A stretch of DNA of 17,222 bases from Bacillota bacterium (GCA_023415475.1 JAEZKL010000058.1:1-17222), one strand, 5' to 3'; shown: positions 1-7,471, numbered from the stretch's first letter. Notes: generated by a model from the letters alone, not told the origin. Numbers and translations: made by a program.

Positions 1-5
1 CGCTG

Positions 6-63
6 GAAGGTCCGCAGCGGCACGACATGAACCTCTTCTCATGTCGTTCCTCTGCGGACCTTC
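6..63. repeat. Long inverted repeat downstream of pnp
   Basis: Two 25-base arms (6-30 and 39-63) are complementary except at two positions (18/51 and 21/48), around an 8-base loop. Read on the minus strand it lies about 90 bases after the pnp stop and could act as a transcript-end hairpin. However, no T-run follows on the minus strand in the five bases visible before the window edge, and on the plus strand only TATTT follows. It may be a terminator, an RNA-stabilising stem or one copy of a dispersed palindromic repeat. Confidence 0.6.
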
Positions 64-70
64 TATTTCG

Positions 71-118
71 ATGTACTGAATCCGAAAGTACATATGGGTG
101 CTTGTGTCTACCCAAGCA
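71..118. repeat. Two small stem-loops after pnp
   Basis: A 7-bp stem (71-77 with 87-93) is followed by a 6-bp stem (99-104 with 113-118). Within the second, GGGT at 96-99 could instead pair with ACCC at 110-113. With the larger inverted repeat at 6-63 they make three consecutive hairpins in the pnp 3' flank. No T-run marks a clear intrinsic terminator, so the role is unknown. Confidence 0.35.
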
Positions 119-150
119 TCAGCCTAACAAAGTCTATTCTCTTATCAACC

Positions 151-2238
151 CTACTGTGCATCCTTGATACTGAAGCTGATTCTTCCCATCTTGTCCTGTC
201 CAAGGCATACTACCTTAACAACATCACCTAAGGTGAGAACATCCTCAACATGCTCTACTCTGTGCTTCGCAATCTTGGAGATGTGAACCATACCTTCTTT
301 ACCGGGAGCAAATTCGATGAAAGCACCGAAATCCTTAATGCTTACGACCTTACCGGTATACTGCTGTCCTTCTTCGAACTCGGTTACGATCATCTTAACG
401 ATATCAACTGCCTTCTGGATGCTATCTTTATCAACACCACATACGGATACAGCACCATCATCGGTGATATCAATCTTAACACCGGTTTGTTCGATGATTG
501 CATTGATGGTCTTACCTCTCTGTCCAACAACCTCACCGATCTTGGAAGGATCAATCTTAATCTGAACAATCTTCGGTGAATAAGGACCAACCTCCGGTCT
601 CGGTTCAGAAATTACAGGAGCCATTACATCATTTAATATATAGGTTCTGGCTTCCTTTGTTCTATAGATAGCCTGCTCAATAATCTCTCTGGTTAAACCA
701 TGGATCTTAATATCCATCTGAATTGCTGTGATACCCTTATGAGTACCAGCAACCTTAAAGTCCATATCGCCGAAGAAATCTTCAAGGCCCTGAATATCTG
801 TTAAAAGAATATAATCATCATCTGCCTCTCCGGTTACTAAACCTACGGAGATACCGGCAACCATACCCTTAATCGGAACACCGGCTGCCATTAAGGACAG
901 GGTGGAAGCACAGATACTTCCCTGAGAGGTGGAACCGTTGGATTCCAAAACCTCAGATACGGTACGGATTGCATAAGGGAATTCCTCTTCGCTGGGAAGA
1001 ACCGGAACCAAAGCTCGCTCCGCTAATGCACCATGACCGATCTCACGTCTTCCGGGTCCTCTGGAAGGCTTTGTCTCACCTACAGAGTAGGAAGGGAAAT
1101 TATAGTGGTGCATATATCTCTTGCCGGTCTCATTTTCATCAATACCATCTAATCTCTGGGTTTCTGCAAGAGCACCTAAGGTGGTGATGGTAAGAACCTG
1201 AGTCTGTCCACGTGTGAACATACCGGAACCATGAGTTCTGGGTAATACATCTACCTCAGCAGCAAGTCTTCTGATTTCAGTAATCTTTCTGCCGTCCGGA
1301 CGCTTCTGATCCTTTAAGATCATCTTACGTACCGTCTTCTTCTCGAATTTGTAAATAGCCTCACCAAGTAAAGGAAGCCACTCCGGATGAGTCTCCTCAT
1401 AACGTGCAACCAAACGATCGATAATCTCTCTGATATTGGCCTCTCTAACCTGCTTCTCATCAGTAAATACAGCAACCTCCATTGCTTCGGGAGTAATGAA
1501 GCTCACCATATCCTCATATAAATCTGCAGGTGTATCACATACGATGTAATCATGCTTCGGTTTACCAACCTCAGCAACAATTGTATCAATAAATGCGATA
1601 ATCTTCTGGTTTAACTCATGTGCTGCAAAGATAGCCTCAATCATCTTATCTTCCGGAAGCTCATTCGCACCAGCCTCGATCATAATAACCTTGTCCTTGG
1701 TAGAAGCAACAGTCAATGCTAAGGTTGACTTCTCTCTCTGAGCGGAGGTAGGATTAAATACTAGTTCACCGTCTACCATACCAACCATTGTGGAAGCGGT
1801 CGGGCCGTCGAACGGAATGTCAGAGATACAGGTTGCAATCGCAGAACCTAACATCGCTGTAACCTCGGGAGAACAATCCTGATCTACACAAAGAACTAAA
1901 TTGTTCAGCGTAACATCATTTCTGTAATCCTTCGGAAATAAAGGTCTCATCGGACGGTCAATTACACGGGAGGTAAGAATTGCATTCTCGCTCGGCTTAC
2001 TCTCTCTCTTAATAAAACCACCGGGAATCTTGCCTACTGCATATAACTTCTCTTCATATTCAACACTTAAGGGAAAGAAATCGATTCCTTCTCTCGGTTT
2101 ATTGGATGCTGTAGCTGTGGATAATACAACGGTATCACCATAATGCATCAACGCAGCACCGTTAGCCTGAGCAGCAACTCTTCCAACATCAACGGTAAGT
2201 GTTCTGCCTGCTAACTCCATAGAAAAACTTTTGTACAT
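151..2238 (-). CDS. pnp: Polyribonucleotide nucleotidyltransferase (PNPase)
   Basis: PNPase degrades RNA 3'-to-5' by phosphorolysis, releasing nucleoside diphosphates, and works as a cytoplasmic trimer. At 695 residues it has the usual bacterial length and the full domain order: a first RNase PH domain (about 10-140), an alpha-helical linker (145-300), a second, catalytic RNase PH domain (about 320-545, with FTRGQTQVL at 341, SNGSTSQGS at 433 and the DFFGDMDFK acidic motif at 487), a KH domain (about 555-615, GQRG loop at 572) and an S1 domain (about 625-692, DFGAFIEF at 636). The ATG at 2238 is preceded by AAGGAG at a normal distance. The gene has its own extended -10 promoter and a folded leader. 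In many bacteria pnp directly follows rpsO; here a MATE gene and a YmaF-family gene lie between them. The stop is TAG and nothing looks damaged. Confidence 0.98.
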   Translation of the reverse strand: MYKSFSMELAGRTLTVDVGRVAAQANGAALMHYGDTVVLSTATASNKPREGIDFFPLSVEYEEKLYAVGKIPGGFIKRESKPSENAILTSRVIDRPMRPLFPKDYRNDVTLNNLVLCVDQDCSPEVTAMLGSAIATCISDIPFDGPTASTMVGMVDGELVFNPTSAQREKSTLALTVASTKDKVIMIEAGANELPEDKMIEAIFAAHELNQKIIAFIDTIVAEVGKPKHDYIVCDTPADLYEDMVSFITPEAMEVAVFTDEKQVREANIREIIDRLVARYEETHPEWLPLLGEAIYKFEKKTVRKMILKDQKRPDGRKITEIRRLAAEVDVLPRTHGSGMFTRGQTQVLTITTLGALAETQRLDGIDENETGKRYMHHYNFPSYSVGETKPSRGPGRREIGHGALAERALVPVLPSEEEFPYAIRTVSEVLESNGSTSQGSICASTLSLMAAGVPIKGMVAGISVGLVTGEADDDYILLTDIQGLEDFFGDMDFKVAGTHKGITAIQMDIKIHGLTREIIEQAIYRTKEARTYILNDVMAPVISEPRPEVGPYSPKIVQIKIDPSKIGEVVGQRGKTINAIIEQTGVKIDITDDGAVSVCGVDKDSIQKAVDIVKMIVTEFEEGQQYTGKVVSIKDFGAFIEFAPGKEGMVHISKIAKHRVEHVEDVLTLGDVVKVVCLGQDKMGRISFSIKDAQ

Positions 2239-2248
2239 AGTTTAGTCT

Positions 2249-2366
2249 CCTTTTCTAATTAAATAGCATTAGAGTCGGAGGCACCGAAACAACTGAAAAA
2301 CCTACCGAAATAACCATTTTCCGATAATCTTTTCAGAAGTCTCGGGATGTCCTCCCGCTACTCTAA
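2249..2366 (-). promoter_or_regulatory. Structured 5' leader of pnp
   Basis: From the inferred start near 2367 to the ATG is about 130 nt. The transcript's 5' end (2366-2360, TTAGAGT) pairs with 2275-2269 (ACTCTAA). The stem can continue through GGAGG (2355-2351) with CCTCC (2281-2277). Enclosed is a second stem, CTGAAAA (2336-2330) with TTTTCAG (2299-2293). A local CGGGA/TCCCG hairpin (2357-2353 with 2347-2343) competes with the outer stem for the same bases, so two folds are possible. PNPase autoregulates through a 5' leader duplex in E. coli; an analogous role here is inference. Confidence 0.5.
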
Positions 2367-2373
2367 CTATAAT

Positions 2374-2382
2374 ATTATACCA
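2374..2382 (-). promoter_or_regulatory. Extended -10 promoter for pnp
   Basis: On the minus strand TGGTATAAT (2382-2374) matches the extended -10 consensus TGnTATAAT exactly. The -35 region is weak, which is typical of extended -10 promoters. The predicted start near 2367 coincides with the first paired base of the pnp leader stem. Confidence 0.6.
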
Positions 2383-2460
2383 TTATTATTACCAATATGC
2401 TACATTTTTTTTCATCGATTATAAAACAGGTTAATGAAAGTCGCAAATTGCAATAAAGCA

Positions 2461-2527
2461 AAGGAGCAACCATCGGCTGCAGCTCATATCCTTCGATCAT
2501 AAGCCGGAAGCTACAAAGTTGCTCCTT
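2461..2527 (-). terminator. Stem-loop after the ymaF-like gene, probable terminator
   Basis: A perfect 10-bp stem (2461-2470 with 2518-2527) encloses a further 5-bp stem (2474-2478 with 2502-2506). It lies about 45 bases after the stop codon of the YmaF-family gene and before the pnp promoter, as expected of a terminator. The downstream minus-strand sequence is only modestly T-rich (TGCTTTATTG), so factor-independent termination would be weak. The remainder of the 334-base gap 2239-2572 holds the pnp leader and promoter and a duplicated segment at 2543-2572. Confidence 0.45.
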
Positions 2528-2542
2528 CTATACTTCACAGTA

Positions 2543-2602
2543 CTATTAATTCATATTTCTACGACAATTTTCTTAATAACTCATATTTCTGTGACGATTT
2601 TC
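2543..2602 (-). repeat. 30-bp tandem duplication of the ymaF 3' end
   Basis: Unit 1 (2573-2602) encodes the last nine codons plus TAA of the YmaF-family gene. Unit 2 (2543-2572) follows immediately and matches at 24 of 30 positions; five of the six differences are transitions. Unit 2 is in the same reading frame (E-N-C-R-R-N-M-N then TAA), so it is an untranslated relic beyond the current stop unless the first stop is read through. Confidence 0.75.
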
Positions 2603-3034
2603 GTGGCGTTCCTCTTTTCTACACTCACATTTTTCATTTTTCTCAATTGGATTCTCAATTAAAGTTGCAGCTTCAAATTCGTGTCTATGCCCATCATTTA
2701 CACTCGTAACTGACTCAATGAAATGAACATGCCTGTTCCCTACGGGTATTGCTACACCGGTCTTCCCGCGGAATTCATGAAAATGATCTTCAAAAAAATC
2801 AGTTTCAAAGCATACCTCATGAATGTGTTGTCCTTCACCTACTGGAATCGCTTCTTCGGTCATGGTACAAAAACGATGGTTATGCGGATTTTCTTCCTCT
2901 TCTGCGATTTTTACACTACCCTGCAGCTCATGCACATGCCTTTGCTCCTCGTGGCAGCTTTCTTCACCGGAACGAATGCCCGTGAAGTTATTACGGTAAT
3001 TATCATTGTTATAATCTCTTCTTCGACTACTCAA
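2573..3034 (-). CDS. YmaF-family histidine-rich protein
   Basis: This resembles the YmaF family of Firmicutes, whose function is unknown. From the TTG start chosen here it is 153 residues, with no signal peptide or membrane segment. It carries a series of His-X-His and related motifs: HVHEL (33), HNHRF (51), HIHEV (70), DHFHEF (83), HVHFIE (102) and GHRHEF (115). Two AIPVG stretches (62, 95) suggest an internal repeat of about 33 residues. The tail is charged and includes CEC (136). The His pattern suggests metal binding, but that is inference. An open frame extends three codons further up to a GTG, but that GTG overlaps the ribosome binding site. AAGGAG lies 8 bases before the TTG at 3034, so TTG is preferred. 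It has its own promoter and probably its own terminator. Confidence 0.85.
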   Translation of the reverse strand: MSSRRRDYNNDNYRNNFTGIRSGEESCHEEQRHVHELQGSVKIAEEEENPHNHRFCTMTEEAIPVGEGQHIHEVCFETDFFEDHFHEFRGKTGVAIPVGNRHVHFIESVTSVNDGHRHEFEAATLIENPIEKNEKCECRKEERHENRHRNMSY

Positions 3035-3063
3035 ACAGATCACTCCTTATAATATGATAATGC

Positions 3064-3077
3064 GAAACGGACGTTTC
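3064..3077. repeat. Small hairpin in the ymaF leader
   Basis: GAAACG (3064-3069) and CGTTTC (3072-3077) form a perfect 6-bp stem with a 2-base spacer, in the untranslated leader of the YmaF-family gene about 30 bases before its ribosome binding site. Role unknown. Confidence 0.3.
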
Positions 3078-3128
3078 CATCAGAATACACCCTTAAGCAT
3101 TCACTATATTAATATGAAATTCGGAGCA

Positions 3129-3143
3129 ATATGTGTCACATAT
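3129..3143. promoter_or_regulatory. 15-bp palindrome, possible operator upstream of ymaF
   Basis: ATATGTG and CACATAT are perfect arms around a single central base. The palindrome sits just downstream of the predicted transcription start (near 3153) of the YmaF-family gene, where a repressor could block elongation or initiation. Its 7-base arms are too close together for a good RNA hairpin, so a dimeric DNA-binding protein is the likelier reader. The regulator is not identifiable. Confidence 0.35.
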
Positions 3144-3159
3144 AAAATCATTTTGTAAA

Positions 3160-3168
3160 ATTATAACA
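3160..3168 (-). promoter_or_regulatory. Extended -10 promoter for the ymaF-like gene
   Basis: Minus-strand TGTTATAAT (3168-3160) matches TGnTATAAT exactly. It lies about 22 bases after the MATE stop codon, so the YmaF-family gene can be transcribed independently of the MATE gene. The -35 is weak. Confidence 0.5.
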
Positions 3169-3190
3169 TATCCATAATTCGGGAATATCA

Positions 3191-4588
3191 TTAAGCAACC
3201 ATATTCTTCAACCACTTCTTTTTGCGGTAACGCATATAGCCGAAGACAAGTTTATAAATCTCTTCGATCATTATCATTGCATAAACAATATAGACTGGTA
3301 GTTGGAAAACCAAACCACCCAACACTGCCATCGGAATACCGATCAGCCATACACTACTCACATCCAAGAATAAGGCTGCTTTCGTATCCCCGCCGCTTCT
3401 AAGAATGGCTACAATGATGAGACAGTTCAGCATTCGAATCGGTGTATAGATTGCAAAGGCAGTAATACAAAGACGAATATAGTGGTTCACCGTAGCGGGC
3501 ATTTCAAATATTCCGATTACAGGTTCCTTAACGAACACTACAATAATTGCACCGATTATCGAAAGACCAAACAACAATACCATATAGTATTTGGCATATT
3601 TTTCTGCCCTATCCAGCCTATCAGCACCCATCTCATTGCCTAATATGACTGCCGCCGCATTACAGATACCAAAGAAAATTACCAGCGCCACCTGCTCTAC
3701 CGTACCGGTAATCGTGATTGCTGCCGCCGCTGCATCTCCCATACGGCCGTATACCAGGGAATACATCGTAACACCCAAGCCCCACATAAACTCATTGGCT
3801 ATTACCGGAGCGGCTGTACTCAGGTACTTTCCAACAAAAGCACGATGGAGAAAGGCTACCCCATTCTCCTTGGCCTTCACATACTTGGTATGTACAAAAT
3901 CTCCTACTCCACCGTCCCCTGCCTTATGTAGATATACAATAATCAGCAACGCACCTACCTCTACGATACGTGCCAAAACAGTCGCAATTGCCGCACCGGC
4001 TACTCCTAATTCGGGTAAACCGAGCTTACCGAAGATAAGGCCGTAATTAAATACTACATTTACCACAATCGCAATCGACGTAATGGCAACCGGAAGCCTT
4101 ACATAATTCATGCTGCGCAATACTGCCACATAGCAGTTCGTGATTGCTGTTAAGGGGTAGCTGACTGCAATAATCGCCAAATAAACGGCGCCTATTTTTA
4201 TCATCTCCTCAGAGGGAGTAAAAATTCGCATCACCAGCTCAGGATAAAAAACACCCGGTATTACGAACAGTATGGAAGCACCGACACCGATCATCAGCGA
4301 TATTTTTAATACTCTTTGAATATTGACCAATTCCCGCTTGCCATAATATTGAGAAGCCAGAATACCTGATCCGCTGCAGATACCAAACATTAATAAGGAA
4401 AATACGAAAAACACCTTATTCGCTAGTCCCACAGCAGCAACGGTTGTCTCACCCAGACGCCCTATCATTAGCGTATCTACCAGGTTTAATACATTATTTA
4501 ATAAATTTTGCAATGCTATCGGAATTGTTATCGCAAAGGTTTTCGAAAGGAACGCTTTATCCTTTAGCATACTCTTAATTAGTGTCAT
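3191..4588 (-). CDS. MATE-family multidrug/cation efflux protein
   Basis: This is a polytopic inner-membrane protein of the MATE superfamily, which exports drugs or metabolites in exchange for Na+ or H+. From the start chosen here it has 465 residues, normal for the family, with about 12 hydrophobic segments and the typical N-terminal half (IPIALQNLLNNVLNLVDTLMIGRLG near residue 23, then CSGSGILASQYYG). The open frame extends 35 codons further up, but that part reads through the rpsO terminator and has no ribosome binding site. The ATG at 4588 follows GAGAGG at 8 bases. It stands alone between the rpsO terminator and the ymaF promoter. A possible promoter just upstream (TTGTAT, 17 bases, TATAGG) overlaps the T-run of the rpsO terminator and is weak. 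Substrate cannot be predicted. Confidence 0.92.
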   Translation of the reverse strand: MTLIKSMLKDKAFLSKTFAITIPIALQNLLNNVLNLVDTLMIGRLGETTVAAVGLANKVFFVFSLLMFGICSGSGILASQYYGKRELVNIQRVLKISLMIGVGASILFVIPGVFYPELVMRIFTPSEEMIKIGAVYLAIIAVSYPLTAITNCYVAVLRSMNYVRLPVAITSIAIVVNVVFNYGLIFGKLGLPELGVAGAAIATVLARIVEVGALLIIVYLHKAGDGGVGDFVHTKYVKAKENGVAFLHRAFVGKYLSTAAPVIANEFMWGLGVTMYSLVYGRMGDAAAAAITITGTVEQVALVIFFGICNAAAVILGNEMGADRLDRAEKYAKYYMVLLFGLSIIGAIIVVFVKEPVIGIFEMPATVNHYIRLCITAFAIYTPIRMLNCLIIVAILRSGGDTKAALFLDVSSVWLIGIPMAVLGGLVFQLPVYIVYAMIMIEEIYKLVFGYMRYRKKKWLKNMVA

Positions 4589-4633
4589 AATTTTAGCCTC
4601 TCTTCCCCTATATATACAAGTAGATTTTGATAC

Positions 4634-4683
4634 AAAAAAGCTGCCCCATGATGAGCACATAATGGCTTGTAACATGGGACAGC
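4634..4683 (-). terminator. Intrinsic terminator of rpsO
   Basis: The arms at 4683-4673 and 4650-4640 form an 11-bp stem with one mismatch on the minus strand, followed directly by six T. It lies 22 bases after the rpsO stop codon. An A-run on the 5' side means the structure could also work in the opposite direction. Confidence 0.9.
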
Positions 4684-4705
4684 AAAAAATCAAGTTAGAA
4701 TCTTA

Positions 4706-4972
4706 CTATTTTCTTAAACCTAAACGCTCGATGAGTGTACGATAACCCTCAATGTTAGTTTTCTTTAAGTACTCAAGTAAACCTCTTCTTTGTCCAACCA
4801 TCTTAAGAAGACCTCTTCTGGAATGATGATCCTTCTTATTGCTCTTCAAATGCTCTGTTAACTCATTGATTCTTTCTGATAAAAGTGCGATTTGAACCTC
4901 CGGAGATCCTGTATCCTCAGGTGTTCTACCGAAATTCTTGATGATTTCCTCTTTTTTCTCTTTGCTAATCAT
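4706..4972 (-). CDS. rpsO: 30S ribosomal protein S15
   Basis: S15 is a primary binder of the central domain of 16S rRNA and nucleates platform assembly. At 88 residues it has the family length. Recognisable features are the N-terminal FGRTPEDTGSPEVQIALLSERI segment (the stretch at about residues 14-35), HLKSNKKDHHSRRGLLKMVGQRRGLLEYL-like helices (about 41-70, with the conserved DHHSRRGL) and the C-terminal RLGLRK. The ATG at 4972 is preceded by AAAGGGG 9 bases upstream. It is a single-gene unit with its own promoter (5062-5090), a folded leader and an intrinsic terminator. S15 represses its own translation in several bacteria by binding a leader that mimics rRNA; the leader here is a candidate. 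Confidence 0.98.
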   Translation of the reverse strand: MISKEKKEEIIKNFGRTPEDTGSPEVQIALLSERINELTEHLKSNKKDHHSRRGLLKMVGQRRGLLEYLKKTNIEGYRTLIERLGLRK

Positions 4973-4982
4973 TGTAAAATTC

Positions 4983-5055
4983 CCCTTTCGTTGAAACGCC
5001 TAATACTAAGAAGAAGGTCGGAGTGTCCAAATTCTGAGTATTGGCTGATTATCAC
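4983..5055 (-). promoter_or_regulatory. rpsO leader, candidate S15 autoregulatory RNA
   Basis: In the roughly 80-nt leader, CCAATACT (5044-5037) pairs with AGTATT-A-GG (5007-4999), an 8-bp stem with one bulged A. It encloses short nested pairings (AGAA with TTCT; GGA with TCC). The compact, junction-like fold just before the ribosome binding site is where S15 regulatory RNAs are found in Firmicutes. Membership of a known class cannot be confirmed by eye. Confidence 0.45.
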
Positions 5056-5061
5056 TATGGT

Positions 5062-5090
5062 ATAGTAACATATTATGAACTTATTGTAAA
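5062..5090 (-). promoter_or_regulatory. SigA-type promoter for rpsO
   Basis: Minus-strand TTTACA (5090-5085) and TACTAT (5067-5062) are separated by the optimal 17 bases. The -35 begins about 10 bases after the stop codon of the upstream permease gene. No terminator separates the two, so read-through from the ABC genes is also possible. Confidence 0.75.
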
Positions 5091-5099
5091 CATTTTTCT

Positions 5100-6704
5100 T
5101 CACGATTTCCCGGTATATTCCGATTTGTCAATCAAATTACCGCAGGCTAAGAATACAACACCTGCTATCATAAGACAAAAGACGGAGAAAGGCAATGTAC
5201 ACAGAAATGTAAGTGATGACGGCAGCACTATGGCTGTAATCACAGTTGTTGCGATTGCCGGTCCCATGACAATAGCTAATAAGCCTATGACCAAAATTGT
5301 CTGAACCAGCTTGTTCGGCTGACCTCCCAATACTCTCTGAAATAATATGGTTAGGGCAACAAATACTGCGCCGGAGGAAGCATACGCGAGGGCAGAGAAC
5401 AAACCGGTCATAGGATCCGTCCCACCCATGATCACCAGCACCAAGAACATCAACACACCATCGATCCCATGCTTCAAGAGGGTGGACAGAGAGGCTGCAA
5501 ATACCTTTTTGATTGACTTCTCCGGAATTAAGTAGATATAGGGCTTCATCAATTCCACCTTCAGCCTGCCCATCATGGAGAAGATAAATTGTAGATAGAT
5601 TGCCGTTCCCAAAACGCCGTAAGCGGCTTCGGAAGGAGCATCATAGCGGCGGAAGTAATAGCCCGCAACACCCGTTCCCAGCATCAGCAAAATCGTATAA
5701 TTATCCACAAAGATAATTCTACTCTTTCTTTTCATCTCAAGAATATGTTTATATAAGAAGGTGTTCGCACCGGCTCCGTGCTTAATTCCCTGTTCATTAT
5801 CCTTGATTTTGATTTTTTTATTGTTCGCCTTTGGCATACTCCTTCCTTCTTTAGCAGCATTCAAGGTATTGAAGGTTGTCTCCGTGGATACCAGAACATC
5901 CTCATAATAATCGGCGGTACCCATCGTGAGAAGAGATACGATCATTCCTCCGAAGACAAAGAATAGGATTAACGGAATGAGAACCATTGGCAGGGAATTT
6001 TGAACAACACCCTGGAAGAACATTGTTACCCAGCCTGCTACCGGTACATAACCAAACCAGTTTTGGTCCATCAGACTGAGAAAGGCTTGCAGGATGCCTA
6101 TCTGCTCCTTTTTCTGTAGAACCAATGCGCCAACCAAAATCACACCAAACAGGAAATATATCAGCATCCAGACCAGCCTCTTGCGATCCGGGTTGCCATT
6201 AGAGAAGATATAAATACCAATGGATAACAGCTGGCAGAATAAAACCATCAGTGCAAAGATGATAAATAAAGCAAATATCTCCTTAAAACCATATCCGAAG
6301 TTCGATTTCAGATTACCGATTTGATAGAAAATGAATAGGGATCCCAGCAAGGATTTTCCTAAGGTACTAATTAAACCATAAAGCAAAATCTTCTTAGAAG
6401 AAATCGGCGCTACAAATAACAAGCCTACATCCGGCATCGTGAACAGACTGGAGCCCGTTGATAATCCGGTATTTGTAAAAATCCACAGATACATCAAACA
6501 AAGACCCGATAATATCAAAAATAAGATTCTTTCATCAGCAAAGTTCATTTGCTTCGCATCTTTGTTAAAAATAAGTAAGACCACAACGGAGAACACTACG
6601 CAGACTAATATAAAGATGTATAATACGAGTAAGGCTGGCTTCTTCTTGAGGGAAAGGATACGGTTCTTAAAGCGGGTAATCATCAAATAAGATAATGCCT
6701 TCAT
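5100..6704 (-). CDS. ABC exporter permease subunit
   Basis: This is a large polytopic membrane protein of 534 residues, resembling the putative ABC exporter permeases found in clostridia and bacilli. Hydrophobic segments are visible at about 24-46, 59-77, 105-128, 141-167, 177-196, 238-261, 335-351, 414-428, 433-455, 467-493 and 498-520. A hydrophilic, Lys-rich cytoplasmic loop runs from about 265 to 330. The N-terminus (MKALSYLMITRFKNRI) is typical of this group. The ATG at 6704 starts only two bases after the stop of the ATPase gene, and its ribosome binding site (AAGGAG/GAGAGG) lies inside the end of that gene, so the two are translationally coupled. The substrate is unknown; a lipid, peptide or antimicrobial are all possible. 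Confidence 0.85.
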   Translation of the reverse strand: MKALSYLMITRFKNRILSLKKKPALLVLYIFILVCVVFSVVVLLIFNKDAKQMNFADERILFLILSGLCLMYLWIFTNTGLSTGSSLFTMPDVGLLFVAPISSKKILLYGLISTLGKSLLGSLFIFYQIGNLKSNFGYGFKEIFALFIIFALMVLFCQLLSIGIYIFSNGNPDRKRLVWMLIYFLFGVILVGALVLQKKEQIGILQAFLSLMDQNWFGYVPVAGWVTMFFQGVVQNSLPMVLIPLILFFVFGGMIVSLLTMGTADYYEDVLVSTETTFNTLNAAKEGRSMPKANNKKIKIKDNEQGIKHGAGANTFLYKHILEMKRKSRIIFVDNYTILLMLGTGVAGYYFRRYDAPSEAAYGVLGTAIYLQFIFSMMGRLKVELMKPYIYLIPEKSIKKVFAASLSTLLKHGIDGVLMFLVLVIMGGTDPMTGLFSALAYASSGAVFVALTILFQRVLGGQPNKLVQTILVIGLLAIVMGPAIATTVITAIVLPSSLTFLCTLPFSVFCLMIAGVVFLACGNLIDKSEYTGKS

Positions 6705-6706
6705 GC

Positions 6707-7471
6707 TTACCTCTCTCCTTCCGCCTCTGTGTTCATTTTCTTCATTGCTTGTGATGCAGCTTTCTCTTCTTCCTTCACACCCTCTGTAATTTTAAAGAAT
6801 AATGCCTCCAGATCTTCACCGGAGCCTTCGATTTCCTTGCGGGTTCTTCTGTCCGCTATCTTACCGTTGATCATAATATTGGTACTGTCCCAGAATTCCT
6901 CCACGCTATCCAGCATATGGGTACTAATCAGGATGGAGGCGCCCCGATTACGAAGCTCTAAAAACAGCTTCTTTAATTCCTTAATCGCATGAGGGTCCAA
7001 GCCAACCAATGGTTCATCAAACATAATCACCTTAGGCTCAGGCAATAAACCGCAGCAAATACTAACCTTTTGCTGCATACCCTTGGATAATTCATTTCCC
7101 AGCTTATTCTTCTTATCGTCAAGCTCAAAGCGGGTAAGCAGATCTTCAGCACGTTCTTTCCAATTCTGTAAGGAATAGGCTCTAGCGATAAACTCCATAT
7201 GCTCCCACACCGTAAGCATATCATATAAAGCCGGAATCTCAGGAATATACCCTAAGTCTCTTTTTGCCTGCAGAGATTTATTTTCACTTCCGTTAATCAG
7301 TATATTGCCATCAAATTTTAATAATCCCGCAATACACTTGATTATTGTCGATTTACCCGCACCGTTCGGTCCAAGAAGAACGGATATCTCCTGTGGATTG
7401 ATGTTGAAGCTGATCTGATCATTGGCTATCAGCTTACCATATTTCTTAGTGACATGATTTACTTGTAGCAT
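6707..7471 (-). CDS. ABC exporter ATP-binding protein
   Basis: This ABC-type ATPase powers the membrane subunit encoded immediately downstream. All key motifs are present (254 residues from the chosen start): Walker A GPNGAGKST (34-42), GYIPE around the Q-loop position (74-78), signature LSKGMQQK (128-135), Walker B VIMFDEP (148-154), D-loop GLDP (157-160) and the switch His in STH (183-185). A charged C-terminal tail from about 229 lies beyond the core fold. An open frame begins six codons earlier at a GTG with no ribosome binding site. The ATG at 7471 follows GGGGGT at 6 bases and gives the usual MLQVNHVTKKYG beginning, so it is preferred. The arrangement is that of a two-component exporter operon of the ABC-2/EcsA-like kind. 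Confidence 0.95.
   Translation of the reverse strand: MLQVNHVTKKYGKLIANDQISFNINPQEISVLLGPNGAGKSTIIKCIAGLLKFDGNILINGSENKSLQAKRDLGYIPEIPALYDMLTVWEHMEFIARAYSLQNWKERAEDLLTRFELDDKKNKLGNELSKGMQQKVSICCGLLPEPKVIMFDEPLVGLDPHAIKELKKLFLELRNRGASILISTHMLDSVEEFWDSTNIMINGKIADRRTRKEIEGSGEDLEALFFKITEGVKEEEKAASQAMKKMNTEAEGER

Noticed and set aside
2723..3052. Plus-strand 109-codon open frame opposite the YmaF-family gene
   Set aside because: Shadow frame; the minus-strand product has recognisable family features and a good ribosome binding site.
3591..4046. Plus-strand 151-codon open frame opposite the MATE gene
   Set aside because: It is an antisense shadow of a well-supported membrane protein gene, with no ribosome binding site or family resemblance.
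4589..4693. N-terminal extension of the MATE gene
   Set aside because: It would translate the rpsO terminator and has no ribosome binding site.
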